Positions 21,834 to 33,591 of a stretch of DNA of 64,000 nucleotides are shown here, in pieces. How positions within the stretch are numbered: the stretch's first letter is position 1; every line of letters begins with the position of its first letter. The notes beneath the pieces are model-generated. The model saw only the letters and a list, made by a program, of their open reading frames with translations, did no database searches and was not told the origin of the DNA. Source of the DNA: Mauremys mutica (Eukaryota; Chordata; Testudines; Geoemydidae); the NCBI RefSeq assembly GCF_020497125.1, contig NC_059072.1:270302045-270366044 (forward strand), in the 5' to 3' direction. The position numbers were made by a program, and so were the translations under genes.

Positions 21834-22280
21834 AAAGAGTTTCCAACCAGACTGGTGGAAAAGCTACATGCCAATCCAGGTCCTGCACTATGGACATTTT
21901 CAATCACCACAGAGCACGACTTATTTCGAGGCGTCCCTTGTGGTCTTAACTGCATCAACCCTATGGAACGATGAGTGGTTGACTAAAGACGTTTGGAATG
22001 GTTTCCAACTCGCAGATCCAACCATTCAACCACCGGGATTTGACGTGTCGCGCCACCTTTGACCTCTGCTAAACTGATTCCAAACTGGCCAAGGAATATG
22101 CGCAGCCAACATGGGGATGCATGACAACCCACTTTGTCAGTGTTATCTCCATCTGTCAGTGGCACATGTTCAGAGTGTCATCTAATCAGATTTCATGGTG
22201 GCCTTGGGGTCCTTCATTCTGCTGCTGAAGCTGCTGGCAGGTGGCTTGGCAAGCACTGCAAATGCTAGAAGAAGAACATA
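21834..22280 (+). pseudogene. Non-LTR retrotransposon RT C-terminal region, right part
   Basis: Resumes the frame broken by the Harbinger insertion. Recognisable segments in shifting frames are: VEKLHANPGPAL; ADPTIQPPGFDVSRHL (to 22062); RFQTGQGICAANMG then MHDNPLCQC; and FHGGLGVLHSAAEAA then RWLGKHCKC. These correspond to the 'DPT..PPGFDLPR..W..LNRFRTGQG.C....HKWG....P.C.CG..QT..HIV..CP...F.GGL..LH.....A..WL' tail of jockey-like non-LTR polyproteins. Several frameshifts and a stop at 22062 show decay. With 16876-17032 it shows that the Harbinger hopped into an older retrotransposon. Confidence 0.68.
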
Positions 22281-23163
22281 GCATCTTTCCTCCATCCACT
22301 ATCTCGAACCACTAGGTGATGCCCAACTTATACATTTGGCAGGAATGTGATGGACAAATATAGTTCCACTTTCAGGAACCCATTATGAAAGTTTTTTTGT
22401 AAGTGTGACTAATAGGTCATTTAAAAAAAAGAGATACATTTGACTTTTAAAAATAATTATTCTCAGTCATATTAGATTTTATGAATATTGAATGCAGTTT
22501 CTTCACTTTTTTAATTACTTTTTAAATGGATGACCTTTTTGTAATTTAAAATACCTTCAAAGTGTAATGTATAAATACATATGTAGCCAGTCTTGAAAGA
22601 GACTTTGCAGCTGGGAACAGACCCAAATACTTAGAGCAAAGATCACTAGTCTTTTTCTCGCAAATGTATAGCTCATTAAGGGTCCTTTAGCGATCTTATG
22701 CACTGCTATATATGTAACTTCACTTACACCATATTTCTTCTACATGGCACAAAGCATCAACCAACATCAACCCTTTCCCTTTATCCCCTGACCACCTCCC
22801 AAATATTTAAAAAATAAAAAGAATAATTTTTCTTCCCAGGCTTTAGTTGTAGCAGCTTGATCGCTAAACAGGGATTTTTGCAGGGCCTTTTTTTTGTTTT
22901 ATCTTTTACTTGCTTTTTAAAATTTGTGTCAGAATGTGAATGTGTCAGTGTATGCAGCACATAACATGAAAGCTACAACAAATAAATGAGTTTTGGATTT
23001 AGTTGTGAAAATGGCTCATTCTACTGTGATTCCCAGTTTTTGGAGGAATGAGTTCCATAATCCAGGTCCATCCCGAGTGAGTTCTGTCCCCAGGACTCAC
23101 GGGTTTCTCCCTACTGATTGATGTTTTCATTGTTCTCATGGAATATAGTGGTTGAGGGTAGCT
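22281..23163. other. No gene recognised
   Basis: AT-rich sequence without a repeat or frame that I can support. Confidence 0.45.
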
Positions 23164-23165
23164 AG

Positions 23166-23296
23166 GAGCTGGTGCTGGAACTACAGGTGCTGTTGCCCCC
23201 CCCCGGGCTTGAAGTGGTTTCCATCATATACAGAGTTGACAGTTTGGTTCAATGTCTCTCAGCATCTCTGCTATACCAATTGTTCCAATGCCCCTG
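23166..23296. mobile_element. hAT-like non-autonomous element fragment
   Basis: Contains 'ggtgctggaactacaggtgctg', 'gggcttgaagtggtttccatcatatacag' and ends 'ttgttccaatgcccctg', a turtle repeat whose two ends are inverses (CAGGGG.N.TGGAAC). The left terminal bases are lost and no target duplication is visible. Confidence 0.55.
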
Positions 23297-23781
23297 AACA
23301 GGACACTCCATTCACTAGTGAGTCAGTGCAGAGAACAATGCATTGAAGTGATGAGTTCACGATCACCTGTGCTGCCAGTTGGAGCTTTTTCTAAGTGTGT
23401 GGCTTCCTTCCTAGAAAGGAGTTGCTATAATGAAGCTTAGAGGCCATGAATCAGTGGATCACTGTGGACAGAACAGGGCACGATCTACCAGCCAGTTGCA
23501 GACATAAGTAGGTGTTTTTTGCCAAAATAGTCATTTGGGCATCCAACAGCACAAAGTCCAAAAGGACCCCAAAATTGTGGACCAGTTTAGTTATTTGAGG
23601 ACTAGTGCCTTTGACGTCCAAGGATATTAGCAGGAAGCAATGTAGAGTGTTGCCTACCAGCATCACCACAGTCTTACTTGGGATTAACTTTTGGCCTGCT
23701 GCTCTTCACCCAGATTTTGCCTAAGAAGGTGGAAAGGTGAGAGATGGTGCTGTTTATATTTGATCTAAAGGAAAAACATAC
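23297..23781. other. No gene recognised
   Basis: No supportable gene. Short frames at 23451-23669 (-) and 23674-23910 (-) have no motif; the second overlaps a MITE. Confidence 0.4.
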
Positions 23782-23791
23782 AGCTAGGTGT

Positions 23792-23913
23792 AGGGTTACC
23801 AGATCGCAACAGTGAAAACACGGGACAGGGGGTGGGGGGTAATAGGCGCCTATATAAGAAAAAGTCCCAAAAAATGGGACTGTCTCTTTAAAAATGGGAC
23901 ATCTGGTCACCCT
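23792..23913. mobile_element. Palindromic MITE with 10-bp target duplication, copy B
   Basis: 122 bp. AGGGTTACCAGAT at the left pairs with ATCTGGTCACCCT at the right. Flanks are AGCTAGGTGT (23782-23791) and AGCTAGGCGT (23914-23923), 9 of 10 identical. The interior carries 'gggtaataggcgcctatataagaaaaag', then 'gggactgtctcttt'. A duplication this long fits Mutator-like better than hAT (8 bp) or Harbinger (3 bp). Confidence 0.8.
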
Positions 23914-23923
23914 AGCTAGGCGT

Positions 23924-25067
23924 CTCCTGCATAGTACTGGAGCTTCAGTCTATACTATCTCACCTGTGTAAGACAGGCTAGGGAACTTCCCCAACACAAT
24001 TCCTAGAAAATATATCTTTTAGAAAGAGATGTGTATGGGGTAGAGAGATGAGCCTTGTGGGACTTCACAGCTGAGGTGACTGAACAGTTGTCTAGAACAA
24101 CTCTCTGGGCTTGGTCGGAGAGGAAGGATCTGAGCCATTTCAGCATGTGTCCCCAGACACCTCTTCCACCCCTGAAGCATCTTGAAGGTGAACCAGGAAT
24201 ATCTGGTGATCATCAGTGTTAAAATACCACAGAGGTCCAGCAGGACGACTATAGATGTCCTTACCTTATCTTTCTGTGTGTCCTGTTGTAGACTGAAATC
24301 TGACTCTAGGGATCCAGAATCCCAGCAAGTGACCAGGGACACTAGAACACTTTTTTGGTAGCTTCTTAATTAACTTGATTAGAAAATTAAACCAGGCAGC
24401 AGAATACAACATCTATGGAGTCAAACAATTTGTTTGTTTAGTACTGGTCAAAGCTATTGCTAATTTAGGGCAAATGGCAAATTCTCTCTTCAGAGGAGAT
24501 GTTGATAATCTCAGTTAATAGTGACCCCATGTGTTCTCTACTCTTCCACTAGACAAGGATTTGGAACACAGACGTGGGTGATGTCCCTGATGGCCATCAA
24601 TATGTATTCTGCCCTTACACCATGTGAAATGCATCACACAGGTGATTTAGGTCTAAGTGACATTTCCAATAGATTTTGCATTTGGACTTGGCTTTAGCAA
24701 ACACCTACTTTCATAACAATGACAAAGTGCTAATCCATAAAACTCTAATTTATAAATCTTTTTGCTGTCTAGAGGTAGTCTCTGAAGCAAAACCCAGAAC
24801 CATCTCTCAGTATTCTATTAGGGACAAGTGTAATCTCATTAAGGGTCATGTTAAAGACCAGTTCACTTGCTCCTCATATCTCTTTATTATTTTTTTTGTC
24901 AGCTAATACAGATTAGATCTGTTTAATGTGAATAAAGAAATATAGAGCCTATGAATGGAACCCTAATAAGATATATGATACTCTTCTAGTAGGCACACAT
25001 ATCTATTCATAGTATTGTATATGAAGCAGTATATCAGTCATACTGTATACACCAGAGAACACTACTA
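23924..25067. other. No gene recognised
   Basis: AT-rich to mixed sequence. The 107-codon - frame at 24019-24342 has no family resemblance. Nothing else stands out. Confidence 0.45.
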
Positions 25068-25295
25068 GGGCTGAGGCTACACTTGCAGTTCAAAGCGCTA
25101 CCGCGGCAGCGCTTTGAAGCGCTAAGTGTAGTCAAAGCGCCAGCGCTGGGAGAAAGCTCTCCCAGCGCTGGGAGAAAGCTCTCCCAGCGCTGGGAGAAAG
25201 CTCTCCCAGCGCTGGGAGAAAGCTCTCCCAGCGCTGGGAGAAAGCTCTCCCAGCGCTGGGAGAAAGCTCTCCCAGCGCTGTCCGTACTCCACCTC
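25068..25295. mobile_element. Harbinger-MITE-like fragment with palindromic tandem array
   Basis: The left end GGGCTGAGGCTACACTTGC resembles the ends of the MITE at 33592-34495. It continues 'aaagcgctaccgcggcagcgctttgaagcgct' and then enters the 22-bp array (25142-25273). A short tail, 'gtccgtactccacctccct', belongs to the same family (compare 'gctgtactccac' at about 33710). The right half and the right terminal repeat are missing. Confidence 0.6.
25142..25273. repeat. Six perfect tandem copies of a 22-bp palindromic unit
   Basis: The unit AGCGCTGGGAGA + AAGCTCTCCC is repeated six times without a mismatch. Each unit contains GGGAGA...TCTCCC and the AGCGCT boundary is itself a palindrome, so every junction can fold. 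The array keeps all six frames open and creates spurious proteins of 72-145 codons on both strands. Confidence 0.95.
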
Positions 25296-27984
25296 CCTTA
25301 ACCCTGTGTTCTGACTTTGGGGTGACAAATTTCTCAAACATATGCCTGTAATGCACTGTGGGTTTTTTAAAGGATGCCCCCACCCCTGCACCCACCTCCA
25401 GAATTGAACTTACAAGTAGAGCTGGACAGGAAATGGTTTTCTCATGCCATAAATGTTTTCCAGATTTGGGATTTTTCCTCCAGTTCTGCACCATGACAAA
25501 ACCAAGACCTTTCAACAAAAAAGCAGAAAGATATCCACATCCCAGAACAGCCTGGTATTTAGGACACACATCTGAGAGATCTGGCTTTAAGTCCTCTCAG
25601 ATTTGAAGCAGGGACTTGAACGCAGTTCTTTCTTACTTGAGGTAAGTGATCTAACCACCAACCTATTCTGAGATGTGGAAGAGGAGCTCTCTCCCTCTTC
25701 CTCCCTATCCCCTTCCTTCTGGGCACCTCATCCAAAATAACCAGAGAAATCTATCCCAACACAAGTTTTGCCAAACATGATAAGTTCCCGCGAAAAGTTT
25801 TGATGTTGATGACTCAGTAATTACAAACTGTTCCCAACCACCTCCAGTTACAAGCTTTTTTGTAATCATTTATATTGGGCTCCTACAACTTCCCACTGGG
25901 TGCACCAACCTGTGCTGCAGCATTTTAAAAAAACTGCTTCTCAGAAAAAAAACAATTAAAAGGAAACTATGGTCAGTTCTGTTAAATATGTTTGTCTTAT
26001 TTAAAAATAACAAGTCATACCATATTCTGCATGCAAACATTATTACACACTTCAGACTTCTAATCTCATTTGCAATTAAAGACAGTATGCTAGTTCTTTT
26101 CTTGATGATGCATTTCCAACTGATGAATTATGTGAGTAAGTTTAAAATACAGGCATTTTTACTCAGAAATACCTGCCCCATGCATAAGAACTCAGCATCC
26201 TTTTGAGATCAGCCAGCTGGGGGGTGGGTGGGGGAGAAGAGCATTTTTCCTTCTAAAGAAATAAAAAGGTGTAATTTTCAACACTGAGATTTAAAATTAG
26301 ATGTAATTGAATCTTGATCAATAACAAAGAGACTCAAATATTCTATTAAAACATAATTCTGGATTTATTTATTTATTTTTTAAATTGTAATGGTAATGTA
26401 ATTGCATCAAGGTCTGTAGAAAAATGTTCTATTAGCCAGACTGTAAAAATCAATCATCATCTTCAGTGAGCTAAGTTGAATAAGCCTCATTCAGCATTCA
26501 TTTTAATGACAGTTCTATACCAGGTCTTCAGGCTACTGAGCTCTCTAATGTATAACTACCTCCTCCACCAATAATACTCACTTTATGAGCAGCACAATAG
26601 GCATTTCTCCAATAATAACAAAGACACAGCCACCTTTCTGTTTTCTTACTTATCCACCAGCTCCCCTTCAATAGTACATTAAATAGACTGAACCAGACAC
26701 CGGAGCAATTCCAAATATATCTGTGCATCAGGGTTTTTTTAAGCTCTAAATTAACATTTTTATTAGATACAAAAACATTATTGTGAACCACTGATATTTA
26801 TTTCCTTCTGCAATTTCACTTGCTTTTATTCTTTAAGGGTAAATTGTTGCTGCCCATTCTCAGGCAAAACTGCCATCGATTTTAATGTGAGTTTTGCCTG
26901 TGGGGGACTTACAGAATATATCCCATATGTTATTTTTAAAGAGGCCTTCAATCAACTACCTATAGAAACTACTGTTAGAATTGGCAGATGATAAAAGTGA
27001 GATTAGAATACATGGGTTTTGGACCCTGCAAAACACAAGACATGGCCAGACACCTACTGATCTTCATGAATCGCCTATTCCTCAGTTAATAAAGTTCTGC
27101 AAACTGGATGCTCCAGGTCTGACCACTTTGCCCATCACACAGTGAACTACCTGAGACATACTGATTAACCAGAAGCTTATAAAATTCTGGGCCTGTTCTT
27201 GGAAACACAAATCGCTTATATCCCACATTAAAACCTAAGTGTACATTACAAACTATACAATTTCTAAAAGTATTTACTGGATTTTGATTTCTAAACATGT
27301 AGGCATCATTTCAGAAACACTTTGTAGCTCTCATGCCGCTTTATGCACAAATAATGCTGACTCAGAACAGCACTGTTTGTTCACTTATTTCATTGTTGCC
27401 AACTCTCAGTTTTATTGTAAGTCCTGCGATATTTGCCATTTCACTTGGAGCCTCAGCTCATGCAGTCCTCTTCCTACATGATTATCTTCTCAGCTTTCCT
27501 TAAAAGAAAAGTTTCTAGCCTTCTTGGTTGCAGAGAAAAGCTTGAAAACATGACTCAAGTGCACTTGAAAGGCTCAGAAACTAGAAGGCTAGTCAAGAAG
27601 CCAAACAACTATGTATAGTTTGATTAAATTAATATTTTGTGGAGGATGCCCTCATTTTAAAAACACTAAGTACTAACCACAGGGGAGAGGGGAACACACA
27701 ATACTTAAATAAATATGTTCTATAAATTAACGGGAAAACTCTTCCTATTCTATCAGTTACTCTTTGTCAACCCACTTCTATATTCTTTGCAATAAAACCA
27801 ACAAACTCATTTCACATAAGGCAAATAGTCATCAAATGAAAACAACTTTCAAAGGGGGCTGGACTAGTAAATGAGAGATGAAAATAATCTGTCATGGGTT
27901 TAGGAGAAATCTGTACCTGTGATCTCTACCCCAGTCTCTCCCATGATCACTCTTTCCATGGGACAGGCCTCTACCTCCACTGTA
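25296..27984. other. Gene-free stretch with one SINE-like scrap
   Basis: A tRNA-like repeat scrap lies at about 25555-25665 ('tatttaggacacacatctgagag...gggacttgaacgcagttc'). The remainder is AT-rich and without recognisable genes. Short frames at 25988-26206 and 26528-26791 are unsupported. Confidence 0.45.
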
Positions 27985-28200
27985 ACCAGAATGACTCAGA
28001 CTTTAAGGTCAGAAGTGGCCATCATGATAATCTATTCTGACTTCCTGAACATTGCAGGCGAAAAGAACCTCACCCACAGACTCCTGTAATAGACCCATAA
28101 CCTCTGGCTGAGTTACTGAAGTCATGGTTTAAAGACTTCAAGTTGCAGAAAATCCACCATTTACACTAGTTTAAACTTGCAAGTGACCCCTGTCCCAAGC
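27985..28200. mobile_element. CR1-type LINE non-coding fragment
   Basis: Contains 'gtcagaagtggccatcatgataatctattctgacttcctg', '...aagacttcaagttgcagaaaatccaccattt'. This is the CR1 3'-type phrase ('aggaaccat.atgatcatctagtctgacctcctgt...gagaatccacca') and the same family as 44725-45235. Confidence 0.55.
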
Positions 28201-28330
28201 TGCAGAGGCAGGAAAAGAAAACAAAAACAAAAAAAACAGTTGGGCTCTGGCCCTCCCTCCCTGCATTTGAGTGACTCAGAACTTTCCCACTGTTTCCCTC
28301 TGACTCTGACTCAGTCCCAGAGTGGATTGG

Positions 28331-28715
28331 TGGTTCTTTTTTTTTTTTTTTTTTTTTTTGCCAAGCGGGCGCCGGTGTTCTTGGTCCCAGGCAGGCGCGG
28401 GGCCGCGGTTGAAGTCGGAGAGAAGCCGTGGCCCCGCGCCTGCCAGGGACCGAGAACACCGGCGCCCGCAGCCTGCAGCCCCGGAGTTCTCTGTCCCCAG
28501 CAGGCGCAGGGCCGCAGCTTCTCTCCCCTGCTGGGCACTAGGCAGGACCTGCACCTGCCAGGAACAGAGAACACCGTGCCCACAGTCTGAGTTCTCTGTC
28601 CCCACCAGGCGCGAGGCTGCGGCTTCTCTCCCCTGCTAGGCACTAGGCAGGCACACATAAATGCCCCGGCGGGCACCATGGCACCCACGGGCACCGCATT
28701 GGGGACCACTGCTAT
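28331..28715. repeat. GC-rich interspersed repeat with 38-bp palindrome and poly-T
   Basis: A poly-T run of about 24 bases is followed by a GC-rich body. Inverted arms at 28367-28404 and 28430-28467 are nearly perfect. The phrase 'gttctctgtcccca.caggcgc...cttctctcccctgct' is then repeated at about 28486 and 28590. It ends '...ggggaccactg', matching CAGTGGTCCCC hAT-type ends, as does the repeat ending near 31615. The left terminus is not visible, so the class is uncertain. All frames here (97-137 codons) are by-products. Confidence 0.6.
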
Positions 28716-29212
28716 AAATGGTTGTAGTTTTATGTAAGAGAAAATAATAATGTTGCATAATCAATAGTCATTTAACTTTCAACATTGTGTGTGATTTTTA
28801 TGCTTTTCAGAAAGTCATGTTAAAATGGGAATAATCTGCAACTCAGAATATAACACCAGCAGGATCAGTTATTCTGGTTAGACGGATAGAAATAATCCTG
28901 ATTTCTCCAGTCTCTTCGTAATTAGTTTTTAATATCTTTGCTAAGATTTCCAGTTATCTCAGAAAATTACCTGATGCTCAAATGGTCAATCATTTATCCT
29001 TTCACCACCTATAGGTGACTTTTACAATTTTGTAATACTGGCCACTCCAATGCAACATCAGACTTGCTGAAAGAGATATTTTAGCATCTCTGTCAGTGAG
29101 AAATGGCTTCTTACTGTAGTGCTTTTTCCTTGTTGTATAACTGCACTATGAGATATTAGACTATAGTTCTGTTATACCTATTGAACAAACATGGGCAGTT
29201 GGAATACTAGGC
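28716..29212. other. No gene recognised
   Basis: AT-rich sequence with nothing recognisable. Confidence 0.45.
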
Positions 29213-29606
29213 CAGGGGAGGCAAAGTCTAACCAAACCCAGGCAGTGGCCCTGTCCACACTCCACCCTGAGGGCCCGCGCTCGTTCTCCCTCTCCCCTGA
29301 AGCTCAGCTCAGGGTGGTGGCTCAGGGCTCAGCCAGCCAACTGCCCAGCCCAGTTTGGGCAGGCTAGTGCTCTGGGAGGCCAGCGCGGGCTCTCTGCTGG
29401 CCCGGGGCTGTCTGCTGACCCTGGAAAGGTGGGCCAGTGCTCAGGGTGGTTCGGCCAGGGCCCCTCCAGCTGTGGTGGGGATGCAGCTCGGGACTCCAGC
29501 GGGTGAGAGGGGGATGGAAGGGGCACGGTAGGGCAGGGCCTCAGGCGGAAGGGGCAGGGCCAGGGGGCTAGCCTCCCCGAAGGGAGAGGTTCATGTGCCA
29601 CCCATG
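29213..29606 (-). repeat. GC-rich interspersed repeat (CAGGGGAGGC ends), copy 1
   Basis: Begins CAGGGGAGGCAAAG and ends '...gggccagggggctagcctccccgaagggagaggttcatgtgcc'. The reverse complement aligns in outline with 47924-48243 ('agtggcaggtgaactccctcttc...ggctagcctctggccctgcc'). Non-coding and probably a hAT-type non-autonomous element; no target duplication confirmed. Confidence 0.5.
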
Positions 29607-31025
29607 TGAACAAGTTTTGCAGCAAAAGTTACAAAAGCAACTTTCTGTTAATAAATGAACTAATCGGTATGCCAGAAACCAATTTAACTATTATTCCCTG
29701 AAGTTAGAGAGTTGTGAGAATCTAAAACTCTCTAGGGAATCTAGGAATTTATATACTCCCCACCCACACCATGCTGCTATTTTTTTTTAAATTCTCAGTG
29801 AAAGTAAGTATTTCAAGGGAATCAGATGTTTGTTCTCCTTCAGCTGATGGAACTGTAGTTTGTGTTTTGTACTGAAGCACATACAGGTCATCAGAATCTG
29901 TCATAAACACTTTTAAGCTGTTGCTGTTCTACTTACTGAAGCACACACAACATTGTTCCTGGCCTTTATCTAAGATCTGACTGATGAACTGCATACATCC
30001 TTAAAGGAGTTGATATTAGTAGCTACCCTGACAAGTTTTCTATTTCTTCCTCCCTACCTCTCCTAAACGGAAGATGCATCCAAGGTAGTTCCTAGCTTAT
30101 CTTCCTCTCTACATTTAATAGACATGACTGCCCTGATCTGAGGGCTCTTTATAAAGTAGCAAGTGGGAAATGGCAACACCATTGCCTCGCTCCAGCAAAA
30201 AAAGAGAACAAGACTGCTAGGATACCATACCACTTACTGCATATGACCCTACTGCTAGTGCTATCAAAAGTTCTAGGATGTGAGAGCTGAGGAGTTAGAT
30301 TTAATTTCATATTAAAATAATGCTTTAAAAGGTTAAAATAGAAGTGCAGTTGACTTTACTGAGTTATTTTCCCCAATACAGACAGATCTGAAGAGATTTT
30401 CCCCTATAGTATGCATTATACAGTCTTGGAGTCACTTGGCTTTCCCCACCCCGACCACCATCCTATGAATTGACTACACACTCAGGCAAGGGTCCTATCA
30501 CAATCATTGAAGCAGCTAAGTGATAGTTTACATTTGTAAGTAAAATAGGTAAACACTGTAACAGAGAAAAATGGATAATGACTTCATATTATTCTATACC
30601 ACAAGGAGGCATTTATCAACATTATATATGTAGTTTATAATCGATGTCTTGAAGACTAAATGGATGGGCATACACTGATGTATGTACCTTTGCTTATAGG
30701 CACTGATAGAAAAGTTTTTTAAAGAGACAACCACTCTTCCATCCTTTTTCAGAATTCTGAAAAAGCTCAATGTGCATTATTTTGGAAAAACAAACAAACA
30801 TATCACTCAACAAAGAGGCCTAGTGCCCTTCTATTAGTTCAAACCTTTACCTCTTTAGGCACTCAGCAGAGTATAGTCTGGATTTGTATATCTGAATATT
30901 TGTAAAAAAAAAAAAAATTATTCCTGAGAAAGCTGGCTAATAAAATATCAACTAACAACTTCCCTCTTTTTATCCTAAGTCTACTGGATTCTCTTTCAAC
31001 TGCAAATTTATTTTTTGACCATTTT
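29607..31025. other. No gene recognised
   Basis: AT-rich sequence including a poly-A run of about 13 at 30904-30916. No supportable frame. Confidence 0.45.
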
Positions 31026-31061
31026 TTGACCAAACTAAGAGATCCTGATATTAACACTCTC

Positions 31062-31620
31062 TCGCACACACACGCACACACACCCCTCCTCCCTCACCCC
31101 GGTCTGTGCACTCCTCCCCCCACCAAGAAGTGTGGTCAGGGGCTAGGGCCGGGAGTAGGGGGGAGGGGGTTGCAGACAGGAGTAAGGGGCCCTGGCTGGA
31201 GTTGGAGATGGAGCCACAGCCAGGTGCCGAGGCCAGGGCTACAGCTAGGGTGGGTCTGGGTCCAACGCTGCATCTGGGAGCAGGACCAAGGCTAGAGAGT
31301 GGGGCCGTGGCAAGGAGCGGAGCCACAGTCAGGGCCAGCAGACAGGGCCACAGTCAGTGGCTAAGCCAGGGAACCAGGCCAGGAGCAGAGCCGCAGCCAG
31401 GCCATAGTTGGGAACGGCAGCTGTGACCAGGGCTGGGTGTGGAGCTGTGGCCCGGATGGGCGCCAGGGACTAAGGCCATGGCTGCAGTGGGCAGGACCAG
31501 AGCAGAGCTGGAGGCAGAGCAGGACTGGGTGGTAGTATCTCCCCGCCTCCATGGAGGCTGGCCCAGGCCCCACTGCACCCTCCTGCCTGCCACACCCTAC
31601 AGTTCGGGGACCACTGCCAT
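31062..31620. repeat. GC-rich minisatellite-like interspersed repeat
   Basis: Starts with (CA)n at 31065-31083, then degenerate tandem blocks built on 'ggagccacagccagg' / 'gggccacagtcag' from about 31200 to 31500. It ends '...ggggaccactg', a CAGTGGTCCCC-type hAT end. It opens frames up to 106 codons on both strands that I regard as non-coding. Confidence 0.55.
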
Positions 31621-32000
31621 TGTGAAATTACCTAAATACAATATGGCATCAAATGCAAAAGAGACACAAATAAGTATTCCTTTCTAATGACACTTATCAA
31701 TATTGTGGTCTGAAGTGCTACTTGTAACATGAATATGTAAAAAAGTGTTCAATACATGAGGATGATCAGTACAAACGGGTCTTTTAAAAACATAACAAGA
31801 TGTGCTAATACTTGTATGGAAAGTTCATGTTAATAATGATGAAGTGTTTTGTTTGTGTTTTTTTAAAGGATTCAAACAGATGTTGGTGTCTCTTTGATAA
31901 ATGTACTTCTCCCCTATACTTGTGAAAGGAAAAGCAGCATCTACCACAGAAAAACAGACAAACCACCTCTGCATCACATCAACAGTCTTACCCTAAAGAA
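31621..32000. other. No gene recognised
   Basis: AT-rich spacer without recognisable content. Confidence 0.4.
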
Positions 32001-32310
32001 CAGGGTTTCTCAAACAGGGGTCGCCACTTGTGTAGGGAAAGCCCCTGGCGGACCGGGCCGGTGCGTTTACCTGCCCTGTCCGCAGGTCCGGCCGATCGCG
32101 ACTCCCACAGGCCGCGGATTGCTGCTCCAGGCCAATGGGAGCTGCTGGAAGCGGCAGCCAGTAAGTCCCTCGGCCCATGCCACTTCCAGCAGCTCCCACT
32201 GGCCCAGAGCAGCAATTGGCTGGATCTGCGGACGGGGCAGGTAAACACACCGGCCCAGCCTGCCAGGGGCTTTCCCTACACAAACGGCGACCCCTGTTTG
32301 AGAAACCCTG
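32001..32310. mobile_element. Long palindromic hAT-like MITE
   Basis: 310 bp that fold on themselves almost end to end. CAGGGTTTCTCAAACAGGGG at the left pairs with the same sequence inverted at the right. Inside, 'tagggaaagcccctggcgg', 'ggtaaacgcacc' and 'gctgctccaggccaatggga' all have inverted partners. The flanking 8-mers (ctaaagaa / ctctggac) do not match, unlike the other hAT-type copies here. Confidence 0.75.
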
Positions 32311-33588
32311 CTCTGGACATTAGAGAGGCAAGAAAGAAAACCTAGGGAAGAGGGTTAGAAGGGCTCAGAGACACAGCAGCAAGGTTTAAGATGGTGCAGA
32401 CTTTGGCTGCTGAGTAGAGGGTACCTGAGCTGGAACTTGAAGTAGAGGGTGGGCTTGAGTTCTGCTACCAGCCACTGGGAAGTGGCATAATCTGGGAAAT
32501 AGAGGAGAAGAGAGCCAGAGACAATTTTCTATGGAAAGACTTTGATACCCTGGAAAAGGGAAAGCACAGAGTAACCTGGCTAGAGTGCCAATTCACAAAA
32601 GAAGAGCACCCAGAGTCACAGAGAGTAAGAGAAATGGCAGGATGCGCAGTGAGCAGCAGAAGGGAGTGCTAGACTAGAGAGAGATAATCCCCAGAGCGGC
32701 CAGGAAGAGTTGCCCTAGCAGCGAGTAGAGCCCGTGACACGCCCAGTTACAAATATGAACTTTGGACATAGTTGCTTGTGTGTTTTATTTCCAAAACACA
32801 AAGTCCACAGATCTTCACATGGAAATATTTTTTGACATCCTGGTTCTGCTTTGAGAATTTTAACTGTTTAAAGAATTGACAGATGCCTGATCAGAGCACC
32901 CTTTTCTGGGCCTTCCAGTTTGCATGCACATGTCTGTGGTCTCTGGAAAGTTTCATTGGGGACTATTTGGAATTGCATTGTCTTCTCAAATCTATATGAT
33001 TTTCCTTCTGAGCTTAATATTTCTCCATCACCGATTTTATTTCCTTGCACAAGTGTCTATTTTGAAGTTTCTGTATTTATGTAGTCTCTCCACATTCCTT
33101 GATAAACAAATTAATTTCAGTCAATTTTGCTACACTATAAAAGTCACTTGAGTGACTTCTGCAGTCTTAGCTAAACACCATCAGGCTGAATTAAGTGTAT
33201 ACATTTTCCGAAACCTGCATGAGTCCAGGTTTTTCTCTCTCCTTCTTCCTCCTTCGCCCCAAATGCCGACAGTGCTCTCTCTAAGATGGTGAAGTTCAAT
33301 ACCACTTTTCAATAAGATTATTACAACAAGGCACAATCAAGCCCTAACTTGACATGAACATGAGATGAGACCAAACAACAATTACCTTGGGGTAGGAGTG
33401 GGAAGGTATGAGGAGGACTACAACAGTTAGATGCTACTGTTGTGCTGGTTAATAATGCACATTGAGATCCCCTCCGCATACATGTTTTTTGCTAAGATAC
33501 TGTTAGAGAAGAGCACAGATGCAATCACAGCCCCAGCAAAGTCAATGGCAAAATTCCAATTTACTTCAGTAGGGCCAGGATTTCAGCC
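32311..33588. other. No gene; possible unnamed interspersed repeat at 32320-32745
   Basis: The first 430 bases ('gctcagagacacagcagcaaggtttaagatgg...gcccgtgacacgccc') have the purine-rich texture of a repeat but I cannot name it. The rest is AT-rich and unremarkable. Confidence 0.35.
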
Positions 33589-33591
33589 TTA

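Noticed and set aside
25142..25273. CRISPR-like regular repeat array
   Set aside because: The repeats are contiguous with no spacers, palindromic, and located in a MITE in a vertebrate genome.
25083..25569. Repetitive 'protein' frames of 72-145 codons on both strands
   Set aside because: Translations of the 22-bp palindromic array, in which no frame contains a stop; the same pattern appears in each frame.
28166..28709. Frames of 97-137 codons with poly-Phe or poly-Lys
   Set aside because: They read through poly-T and GC-rich repeat sequence on both strands.
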